A stretch of DNA of 64,000 nt, taken from contig JAXRKN010000043.1 of NCBI GenBank assembly GCA_038502055.1, positions 6,510,001 through 6,574,000 on the forward strand, in the 5' to 3' direction. A program made the translations under genes and the position numbers. Every line of letters begins with the position of its first letter. Position 1 is the first letter of the stretch. The notes beneath the pieces were generated by a model that ran no database searches, was not told where the DNA came from, and saw nothing but the letters and a program-made list of their open reading frames with translations. This DNA is from Tanytarsus gracilentus (Eukaryota; Arthropoda; Insecta; Diptera; Chironomidae). Positions 25,915 to 37,900 of this stretch are shown here, one piece after another.

Positions 25915-28900
25915 GTAAGTAAATGATGTTCCAAAAACTAATGAGTGCACTTTTTGTGCATGGGTTGTATACAACGACAAAATATACCGCCCATATTCAA
26001 AAGGAAACAAGAGATCTCGAGCTAGACGGTTACAAGAAGAAAACTTCACTCTCGCTCTCTATTTTCTCTCTGTAATAATTTTCTAAAGGGGTGACATGGA
26101 AAATTTAAAAATAAATAATTAAAAGACATTTTAAATTTTGAGATTCGAACATTTAAATGATGAATAAATTTTTTTAATATCAAAATGATTTCTGAAAATT
26201 TTTAATAAATATTTTTAAAAACCCTTCGTGTCACCCCTCGTGCTCATGCATGCCATAAAACTCTCAAGCAAGTTAGACATTATTTACAATCTCTTCCCTT
26301 TCTGAACACAAAATAAAGTTATTTTTATCAGCACATATTTATAGAAAAAAATCTGTAAAAAAATCAGTCGAGATGGAAAATCTTTCGAAGAGATGAGAGG
26401 AAGAAAGAAAATATATTGAAAATATTGAGATTAGAGCATATGTTTTTTAAAAAAAGATTTGTGAATGGGAAAAATATTCGCTGAGATAAATTTTGAAGGA
26501 AAATTTTCCATATTGCACATTGTCAATCGATGAATCGAGCGATCGGCGCTTGACGTAAGCTCTCTTGTTATTGCGTTGCCGATGTTTCACTACAGAATTT
26601 TGTATTGATGGCGAGCAGGTGACGCGACATAGTTACAAATTGTTTTCTTACCCTCAACTTACTGAGGAAATTCGCTCAAAATTATTAAGTAAATAAATAA
26701 ATTTAATTTTCCAATATGCTTCTCCGATTTCAACTCATTCACTCTCAAAAGTGGATTTTGCACACAAAAAATGAGCGAATAAAAATATTTTTAGATGCGA
26801 AACGGTCGGAAGTGTTTCTTCTAATACGAAATCAATGTTCTATAAATTAGGAAAATTATCTAATTCTCTCCTCATATATGCGAGCTCTGGATTTATTTTT
26901 TTATTGATTTTTTAACATATGGCATTTTCTATCTCAAGCGGAGCAAGATGGAAATCACGCGTCAAAAAGTTTAAAATTTTCCATTTGCTTGCGAGAGATA
27001 ATTTTCTAAAGTACACTCTCGACGACATTAATTACTTTCATGTAACTCAAATTGATGAGAAATTTTATGATGAAACAGAGGAAACTAATTTGCAGGTTTA
27101 ATGAACTAATTGAATGATGAAAATTCTTCTCAACCTAAAAATTAAATTTTTCTCCCTCATTCAACATCTGCCGCGAATTGTTCTTTGTGGTAATTGTTTA
27201 TTTAAAGGCAAAGTAATGAGAATTTTTCGAATATTTCAGACAGTTGAACAAAACTTAAATACCAGTTAAAATTAATTGAGTCAATTATGCAATTTGTGAT
27301 ATTAATTTTTAAAACATCGCACTTTCTTCAACAAGCTAAAAATTCACACTGCAAAACTAAAATTACGACAGTTGTGCTTAATCTTTTAAGATTCACCACA
27401 GCTACTGACTCTTGCAATTTAGAGCAAACTTTTTGAAACATCTTGAAGCGGCCCTGGTAGAACACGAGTTCAAATTTGGGTGTTATTTGAGTTCGAATTG
27501 AATTCAATTGTTGAGTTCAAATCCAGTTCAGTTCAAATCGCGTGGTAAGCTTTTGTATGAAAACGGTTGAACTCGCCCATATACGTTTGAACTAAATTTG
27601 AACTCGATTTTCGATTTGAATTCAATTCGAACTGAAATTTGAATTCAAATTGAATTCAATTCGAACTGAAATTTGAACTCAAATTGCCCTCAAATTTTCA
27701 AATTAAAAAAAAATTAGTTCAACTTTTGAATTCAATTTGAATTCAACTTTTGAACTGTTCCACTTTCCAAGTGTTCCTTTAGTTAATTTAACTAACTTTT
27801 TTTTGCTCGCACTTATTCTTTTTTGCTGTGTGAAGAGAAATTGGAATTTTTATTAGTTTTGTACTTAAAAATTTTTCTTACTTTTTTGCTGCGCCGACTC
27901 GAACTCGAACTCAGGACTCCTGTTTGCTAAGCGCGCGCGAAACCACGAGACCACTGCGGAAACTTTATGTTAAAATCCATTTTGGCTAAAAGCTATATTT
28001 AAACCATTCTTATTTTTAATATCAATTTGCCAACTATTTCTGATATTTTTTGTCCTTTGATTTAAATTTTAAAAAACAAAAATTTTCTTTAATTTATTTT
28101 TTAAAGAAAAAATATTTTTTCCTAAAGTTTTTTGCAAGTTTAGTTGTTTACATTTTGATACATTAAAATTTTTGAAATTAAAGAAACATATATAAATCAA
28201 CCATTTCTAATTAAAAGTGATGATTTAAACTATCAGCGATAGTTTTGTTTGTTTGAGCACAATATGATCCGGGAATCATCAGTGTCTGTCAAAAAACACA
28301 TATATAATAGATATAATTGCTAAATAATGTAATAATCAGGTAATAATTAAACTATGGATCAGAAAAATATTCCAATATTTATTTTAACATTAAAACAAAA
28401 AACAAATCTTAATTTAGGGCTTCAATCAATTCAAATCGAGTTCAACTTTTGAAATAAATTTGAAATAAAGTTTATATTAACCACCCAAAATTTCGTCTAA
28501 GTCCTTAATTCAAATCGAGCTCAGGTTTTTTAATAAAGTTCATATTAACAACACAAAATTTCGTTTAAGTCTTTAATTCAAATCGAGTTGAAGTTTTTAA
28601 ATAAAGTTCATATTAAAAACCCAAAATTTTGTCTAAGTCTTTAGTTCAAATCGAGTTCAACTTTTGAAATAAAGTTTATATTAAAAATCCAAAATTTTGT
28701 TTAAGTCTTTAATTCGAATCGAGTTCAAGTTTTGAAATAAATTTGAGTTCAAGTTTATTTCAAAATACCCCAATTTTAGTTCAAGTTTTGAATTCAAATT
28801 GACTTCAAGTTTTGAATTAAATTTGAAATAAATTTAATTCAAAATACTCCAATTTTAGTTCAAAACTTGAATTCAAATTGAGTTCAAGACTTGAATTAAA

Positions 28901-31900
28901 TTCGAGTTCAAGTTTTGAACTAAAACTTTGAATTTAGTGCAAGTCTTGAATTCAAATTCTTGTTCAAATCTTGAACTCAGCCTTAGAGTTCAACATGGAA
29001 ATTTAGTTCAACAATTGAGTTCAAATTGAATTCAATTCGAACTCAAATGTTGAACTAAAGTGGCTGAGTTCAACATTTGAGTTCGAATTGAATTCAATTC
29101 GAACTAATTTAGTTCATTTGAACTAAATAGTTCAATGTTTGAGCTCAATTTGAACTCATTGTTCTACCAGGGGGTGTGATCCGCAATAAGTCATATCCCA
29201 CAGTCTTTTGTTCTAGATATTGCACACAAACGTTGATATTTAGACCATCTGCGTTGTACCATAAAAAATATTAAAGTATATCATTCGTAGTACAAAACAA
29301 GATGGGTCTGCAAACGGCGTTGCCATTTCCAATAGCTCCGCTGTCTTAGATTAGTACCCCATAGTTCTGAAAAATGGACATTAGTGGCACTCCTGGCCGA
29401 CCATGATGGACATTCCTCAAAAATCGTCAATGTCAATCGATTCCTGATGCAATGACGAGTTCAACGACATACATGAAGCCATAGTTCTGAAAAATGGACA
29501 TTAGTGGTACTCCTGGCCGGCCATGATGGACATTCTTCAAAAATCGTCAATGTCAATCGATTCCTGATGCAATGACGAGTTGAACGACATACATGAAGCC
29601 ATAGTTCTGAAAAATGGACATTAGTGGCACTCCTGGCCGGCCATGATGGACATTCTTCAAAAATCGTCAATGTCAATCGATTCCTGGTCCAATTACGAGT
29701 TCAACGATACCCATGAAGCCATATAAGAGAAAATTTGTATGAAAAAGGACATTTTTGCACTCAGGGACGGTCCTTGAAGGGTCATACCTCAAAACTAAAT
29801 ACTTCTTGCACAACTAGAGCCAAAACCCGATCTTTAGCCACAAACCCGAATCAAATCCAACCAGCCATTCTTGAGATATGCCGCCCACTAAGATCGTAAG
29901 AAAGTGAGAAAGTGAGAAAGTAAGATGACTTAAATGGCTCTAACTCCTCGTAGGATCAACCGATTTCAAATCTGTTTTCGCCAGTTTGTAGGGTTTGACT
30001 AGGCCTATCATTTGAGTATAAGTTTTGATATTGCAAAATGTAATGTCTTGGCACTAGGGGCCGAAAACAGGTTTTGGAAAAATCCAAAATTAATATATAG
30101 CGGAGCTATAATTATCTCATCTAGTGCCATCTGAACCCGCAAAATGTCATGTCTAGCTCAGTGGAACTGATGAACTCATTACATCTAGATGACAAGTGCT
30201 AACAACTGAAAACTTTTATGCGAGTTACAAGTGAAACTTTTTCACAATGTTGTTGAAACAAAAAATTAATGAGAATTTTTAAAGCATGAAATTTAAATTT
30301 AAATTTTTAAAATTCTTGATGTGATAAAATTTTATCTTTGAGAGAGAAAAATTATTGCACGAAAATTTTATGATGACACCAAGCCATAATCTGCGGACGA
30401 ATGTAGGTCAGCACATGGTTTTTAACACCCTCGGATTTTTTTAATATCAGAATTCAAATTTCAATTTGTTGCGAAATTTCTCTCTCGATTATTTAGCAAT
30501 TTTCTAATTTCAAAACCTTTCCATCGCTTGCAGCAGAGAAAATCAATTAACTCGTCAATAAATATTTTCAGTATTCATTGTAAATTTACTCACCGTAAAC
30601 TTACATTGTTGCGCAGATGGCCTCAAGTCACAGGAAAATTTTATCTCATGCTGTGTGTCAATATTTTACAACTTTTTCCTTTAAATATTAAACTTTGCCT
30701 GAACGTGTAGCAAATTATCGAGCATGCTCGAGTGCTAAAATATCTTTGACATTTTGACTTGATTGATTGATCTTCAATGTGGTTCTCGAATGGTTACTGT
30801 GAGGGGCAAAATTAAGATAATTCTGAGCGATGAAACTTTCTCAACTTTCCAACCCATAAATCTCTTCCGGATTGCTCAAAATTACCTACTTCATCATCAT
30901 CAAACTGATGCAATAGAAAGTAAAATTTTTCCCTCTATTAAAGTGCTTCACGTGTTTTCACTCTCTCGATGCTTTTGAACTGATAATTCATGTCGAAACG
31001 GTTTGTGATCTATGAATCTTTTTTTTTCGAGATCAACACAGATGTAAATATATAAAATTTACGTGCATAATAAAAACAGCCGAAGAGCGCCTCTTTGTTT
31101 GTTTGTCTATGGTCTTCCGAGAGATTTTGTGGAATGAAATGCTACACGAAGGTGAGAAATATATATAAAAAGTTCTTCTTCCTCTTTGTTTTTGCTCACT
31201 TTAAACGAAAAACACACAAAAGAGTCATGGGATGCAATTTTTAAATTTAACGTTTTTTAAAAGTTATTTTAAACTAATAAATTATAAAAAAAAGAAGAAT
31301 CTAATTAAGTAAAAATAATTTAAAAAAAATTATGGGCTGCTGCTTGATTTTTTAAATTTAAGGATTCGAACCTTTTATTGTAAGTTTTTATTTTAACAAT
31401 TTTTTAAATCTCAAAATATTTTCTAACGAAAAACTTAAAAATTATTTCACAAAATTTTCCCTCGAACATAAAAAAACAACAAAGATGAAAAACACACTCA
31501 TGGAAGTATAATTTTGCGGATGAAAAATTATTTTATATACATCATCATGACATGATCCAGAGCATATTAGAATAAATAGGCGAGAGATATTTCCTACACG
31601 CAGATGTTGATGTGCATCGGCTGATGATGATGATGATGATGAAAAACCTATCCTGACTGGTCTCGCGTCTCAGGCGGTAAATTAATTTTCCTGCTGAAAA
31701 GTGTTAGGAAATGTTGACAGTATCGCTCGAGATTGTACATAATAAAAAAAACCGATGTTCTTTGATGACAATCTCAATTTTTCACAAACGCCGAAAAACG
31801 TTGGAAGTTCTTTTTTTTTCTCGAGCTCTCCACTGATGGTGTTGGAGTATATAACAGAGAATAAGAGAGCTTTATATAAAACTTTATATTGAAAAAAGTA

Positions 31901-34900
31901 TTGGATAGAATAACTCGCTGTCAGAGATTTTTTTGGGTGCTCTCTCCTTTTAGTTAAGTGTTTGGAGTGAAGCAGTCTACTTGCGGTCGAGATTAATTTC
32001 ATTTACCTTCACTCGAAATATTTCAGCCTTTCATCTCAATCGCGCGATTCTGTCGGAAATTTATCTAGGACTATTTTGACATTTAAAACCGCATTTAGTC
32101 ATGGACATTCAACTATATTAAAATGAAATTCTACAATAGAATGCGAAGAAAATAATTATTTTATGTGCGTGGGATAATTTTTGTAAGCTCGAGGAGATTT
32201 TCCCAATTACAATTTACAAAGGAAAAATTATTGTGAGAAAAATAATTTAATAAATTCACAATGACGACGACTTACTATCAAGAGAATATTAAGGAGACAT
32301 ATATCACTCGGAAGAAGGTAAAAGTGTGATGACCCAGTGTCCAAAGTCATTATCTTAAGTGACATTCATTTCTTGTTGGGATACTTGAGCAGAAAAAAGC
32401 CGGAAAAGTATTTGAAATAATTTTTCAATTGCTCCACTACCCCACAAGACGTTTGGTCGGAAAAAATATTCAGTGCACACCCGACGATCGAATGATGAAT
32501 TTCTCCATATTTATCAACCTCGAAAGTAAAGAGCAAAAATTTTCCGTTTATTGTAAACAAATGTCATTTTATTTTTGGCATTTTACTGAAAAGTTTTACA
32601 AGCGGGTTTTTTCGCAAAAAAAAGCTTGTATTTTATTGACGAGGTCTTCCGTCCCCTCAATCATCATTAAATCAAGAGTACTGCGACAAAAAATAATAAA
32701 ATATATTGTGACGATTAATAATTTTCGACGGACATTGTGTGAAAAATCATCATTTCATTTCACGCCCTTCGCGAGTTTTCAACGTGCTGCGATTATTAAC
32801 TCGCATAGCAATGCCAAGGAGAAATACCCAGCATAGGGAAAGTGAAAATTAATAAAATTTATGACCATATGCATGATACACACTTAATTGAAGAAGATCA
32901 CGCCGCTTTTTTTGTAGGTAGATTTTTACTTGTGTCGAGGCGCATTTCGAAAAGAACGTAAATTCTACGAGGAAAATTTTAATTTTTACGATGTAAAATC
33001 TTTTATGTGCATTTTGAAATATTCTTCCGGCTATATAAAATTTCTAAATTTTGATACCCGCGACGTCATTTGCATGATGATCCTTGAGCAAAAAAAAAGT
33101 GAATAGCTTTCCTTCCAATCTCCAATTATAGACGTTTGGCATGAGTCCAATAAGAAAATGAAAGAGAGAGAGAGAGAGAGAGAGAAGGAAGAAAATGTCT
33201 TGTGTTTGTATGAACGAGAAAAAGATCAGAAAATGCGAAAAACTCTCATTGATACGAGGAAAAAAATTGACTACATAATCGCGTTGTGGGAAATTTTTCT
33301 TTCATGGAAAATTCTCTTAAATCACTTTTCTGACCCTTAAACTTGAATGAATTGTAAATGAGGGAATGATAACGGATTTTCGAGACTCAAATTTATGGGG
33401 ACTTGAAACTGGAAAAATAAGAAGATTTGATGTTACAGAAAAACTACTTTTATATAAAAAATAATTATTTGAAATAAATGATTTTTTAATTTTTATATTT
33501 TTTTTAAATTTGAAACAAAAATTTTTCTATATTTTTTAATCTTATTTTATTAATTTTATGACATTTAGAAGACGTCTTTCATTTTTCTCTCTTTTAAACA
33601 TTAACTTATACATAAAAAACATTTTTTGGAAATTTAATTTTCATTCTCTGGAACTGAGAATGTGTGAGTGATATAAGTGAGCGTATGTATCGATCTATTT
33701 CTCTGGTATTCGTAAAGTTTCGTATTTATTTGTGCATTTTCAATTACATTAAGTTTAGTTTTTTGGCTACATTGTGATTCGATAGTAGCAGCATAAATTT
33801 GCAAATAAAAATACCTCGCGGATAAGAATGTAAGTTGATCAAATTATCTCGTGAAAAGTCACTAAAAGAGCAAAATTAAGAAAATTTACTTAATATTAAT
33901 CCAAACCACCACCCATCGAATTTATGAAAGACACAAGAAGAGTTTTTATATATATGGAAGTTGAGACCCAACCTTGAATCAAATTGTAAGATCGAGTGTG
34001 AGAGTGTAAAGACATTCATGATGTCATCGCAAGTAATGTCAAAGAACCACAATTTATATTGCGGCAAATTTTTTTTATAGCCTGTATGATTCAACATAAA
34101 AAGTTGTTTTTCTCTAAAATTTACTGATAATTAGCCGATTACCTCATCATCGAACAATTAAACAATATAAGAAGTTATTTAAGCCAATGAATGAAATGTG
34201 CCATGCTACCTCGCTTTGAAAAAAATTCAATAATCATCCAAGCATAATAGAATAGCCCAACAACAACAATAATAAGGTGTGTTTCCTTATTGTGTGACTG
34301 CTACAATTTAATTAGTCGGCGGACGGCAAATTTCATTTTGGCTAACCGAAAATTAACTCCGCACACTTTTTATTAATTCTCTCAATTGTGTCACAATGGC
34401 TCGAAATTTTCAAATTCCAAAAATAAATTTAAGAAGATGTAATATCATGTCATCGGTCGATTAAACAACAAATTGTTCTCTCAATTATTTCGTCGTGGCA
34501 TTTGGCTATTATTAATATTTTATTTTCCTCAATAAGTGCACGAGAATTATTATTAGAGGCGCGATGCACTAGAAAAAAATAATAATTTTCGCTCATTTAG
34601 TTGTCAATTTTCAAGTGATTCACATCGTTTAGCGGGGAGATTAAGAAGATTTAAATTATGGAGCGCGATGAAGAAGATAATGAATCAGTGCGCGACTTAT
34701 TCCTGTCATTGTTTTTTACATTAACTAAACTCTTTTCTTTTTTCTCATCTAGACATCATCATCCACAAAAACTACAACCATGACGACGCCAGCGAAATTG
34801 TATGGAAAAGATTTGAATGAATATGATGATGTAGATGTAGATACACTGTTAGCGCAATTATCACCCGAAGAAATTAACATCTTAGCAAAAGAAGTTGATC

Positions 34901-37900
34901 CCGATGTAAGTGAAAAAGGGGAAAAAAGTTCATTCAGGTTATGGTGATTAGAAAATGTTAATTAAAATTTAACTTTTTAACGCTCAATTAGAAATTTAAA
35001 TTTCTTTAAAAGTGCAATTTGAAATTATTTTTTAGGATTCATTTTTACCACCATGTCAACGTACGAATTACGAGTGTACAAAGTCACCAACAGGTCCATT
35101 AGATCGTAAAGCATTGATTGAACACATCAATAAGCAGGCAATGGAGACGCCTGATATTCCCGATCTGGAGCCATTCGTTGCCGGCGTTGTGCGTGGCAAA
35201 AAATGGACGCCACCACCGCAAGAGGCACGAATGCAGGCGGCCGAAGAGCAGATTGCAATCGATTTGGGTGATGAATATGAGCAGGCATTGACTGATGCCA
35301 CACAAGAGGAAATTATCGATTTGGCCGCCATCCTCGGTTTTCATCAAATGGTAATGACAGTAATTTATAACGGCTAAAATAGTTAGTCATGCTCTCGAAA
35401 TGCATTTTGCAGATGAATCAAGATCAATACCATGCATCGTTATTGAATAAGGGACAACCGGTCGGCCTTGGTTGGGATGGTATCACGAAATCGACGACAG
35501 TGAAAGTTTATCCACCTGAAAAACCAAACAATACTGATGTCGATGATACAATTAAACGTGTAAAAGACAACGATCCTAATTTGACTGATTTGAATTGGAA
35601 TAACATTAAAGTGAGAATTCTTAAGTGAGCTAACCTAAAATTATTTAAAAAATGTTTTTCAGAATATTTCCGATGAGAAATTCGAGCACTTATCTGTCGG
35701 ACTAAAGAATAATACAAAATTGCAAGCATTGTCTTTGACAAACGTTGGACTAACAGATCGCACCGCTCTCTTACTCGCCGAAGCCGTTGAGAAGAATTCA
35801 ACATTGCGCGTATTGAATGTGGAAACAAATTTCATAAGCCCGCCAGTCGTTGTGGTTTTGGTGAAGGCGCTCCTGCAAAATATGAGTGTTGAAGAATTCA
35901 GAGCGTCAAATCAGGTACGAGTGACTTTTGTTTTTACCGCTCTTCAAGCACGTGTCATAATAACGCCTCGATTTAAATTTATGAAGTCATTAATAGCCTG
36001 CTAATTACTTGATTATTTGCATCCTCGATTTTATATAACACCTCACTCACATCCATCACTTTATAATAAAAAGTGAAATTATTTTAACGCAAATTAAAAA
36101 CAAATTAGCAAATAAAATTCACTTTCATCAGTGAATGTCTCTTTTGTTTATTTCAATCGCCAACTTCTTCTTACAATCTCTCTCTCTCCGTCTACTTTTA
36201 GCGATCGACCGTGCTAGGCAACAAGATTGAAATGGAAATCACAGAGCTAGTGGAGAAAAATTCAACACTTTTAAGATTAGGGCTTAGTTTTGAATATAAT
36301 GACGCTAGACACCGAGTCGCTGCCCATTTGCAACGTAACATTGATAGAAGTGAGTATCGAGCCCATTTTTTCTCTCTTAGTCCTTTTTTATTCACATTTT
36401 ACAACAGATTTCGAAGAAAGATTAGAAATTATTTTTATTAAAAGAGATTGAAATGTCTCTTAGATGAAGCAACCGATGAAATAACTGGTGTCGGAGGAAA
36501 GACTTATTTTTTAATTAAGCACCCTCGCACGAAAATCGCAACCATTATTGATAAGAGCACGAAAGAGAAAGAATTCATTATCGCTCACGATCCACCCTCA
36601 TTCACTCACTCGAGCGATGATGTCAAGCCATGAAATAAGTCTCATAACTAGTCTCATTTTCATTAGAATCATTTTCTGCCCCAAACTGACTTCGAGGTAA
36701 TCTTCACAAATTTCTTTTAAATGTCCTCCCTGTTGGTTGCCACACATCTGTGATAAAAACAGACATTTACATGTTAATAACACTTTTTTTACATGAAATA
36801 TGATTTTATGTTAATTGTTATGTTCTCAACAGTTCGTATAGAGCGACTTGAATTTGATCCCGATAATCAAGTGATCAGAGGTGAGCGATCCGATGACGAA
36901 AGTGACTGAAAAATATGATAAAATTCAGTACGCACGCCAACCACACACACACATCACTTTCGTGAAAACGTTCTAAAATAATCTCTCATCGTCATCAAAA
37001 AAAAAATATATAAAAAATATACCGAAAAAAACTATATATGCGAAAAAAAAGTAGAAATGCTATAAATCGAATGAAAATTAATAAGAAAAGAGTATCCTGC
37101 CGCTTATGCGTTTAACGTCATATTACTTCATCGTTATCAACTACTGCAAGTTATCTATTTACCACAAAAAAAGCCACACATATAATTTTCTCATAGAATA
37201 GATAGAAGCTGATGCGTTTATAGCGAAAAGAATTAAATGTATATTTTAGAAAAAAAAATGTTCTGTTGATTAATAATGTGAGTTTATCATATTTTATTAT
37301 TTTACTATTTATTTTTTTTATTGTTATACTTATACTTCTACACTCTACACACTGTTCTATCCTTGAATAATTAGTATTAAAAATTTAAAATTACTATCAT
37401 CATATTAGAAATATTATTTGGTATATAATTTGATTAAATTTAATTACTTCTTCATTTTTGAAAGTTCTCTGAGCGATTTTTTGGCGAAATTTGTTTAAAT
37501 TTAATCAAATTCATTTCTAAAAATAAACTAAAGTGAATTTCATCTCAATTGTAATTAGCTAAAAGATTTAAATTTAAACCCTCAAAAAAGTACTGAAAAT
37601 TTTCACAAAATCTCGTTCAGAGCAACTCAACCTCATCTACTAAATATGACTCTTATTAATTATCAGAACAACACCATACAAATTGATAGAGCCAAAAACA
37701 ACAATTTAGACAATATTGACAAGAACTCACACAATTATCAAAACACCACCAAAAGACTCTCATCAATTTTCTTCTTGTGCTTCCTAAGCCTACACATTTT
37801 ATATCACCAGCATGAAATCTAATCCTTTTTTGTAATTTTTTTGTTGTTGATTTGACATCACAAAGCCAAGGTTTAATTGACTTAGACACAGACACACACA

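Larger units (their letters stand above)
27452..29172. mobile_element. Foldback-like element with terminal inverted repeats
   Basis: The left end begins CCCTGGTAGAACACGAGTTC (27452) and the right end is the inverse, CCCTGGTAGAACAATGAGTT (from 29172, minus). The arms (27452-27770 and about 28429-29172) are packed with GAGTTCAAAT and TTGAATTCAA motifs in both orientations, so each arm can also fold on itself. The middle (27771-28428) has no open reading frame of note and carries a tRNA-Ala-like stretch. I see no clean target-site duplication and no transposase. I call it a non-autonomous DNA transposon or foldback element; its superfamily is unknown. It sits in the tropomodulin first intron. 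Confidence 0.7.

Noticed and set aside
27889..27960. Functional tRNA-Ala gene
   Set aside because: The anticodon and acceptor stems do not pair and no Pol III terminator follows, so only a relic is claimed.
27452..29172. piggyBac assignment of the CCCTGG-ended element
   Set aside because: piggyBac elements insert at TTAA; neither flank has TTAA next to the ends.
29461..29676. Minus-strand repeat protein gene
   Set aside because: It follows from a 120-base tandem repeat whose length is divisible by three. There is no start context, splice support or known domain.
28429..29718. CRISPR-like array
   Set aside because: Units are contiguous tandem repeats without distinct spacers, in a eukaryotic intron.
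32429..32836. 135-residue plus-strand frame
   Set aside because: It lies within the tropomodulin intron, shows no similarity or codon bias and overlaps an opposite-strand frame.
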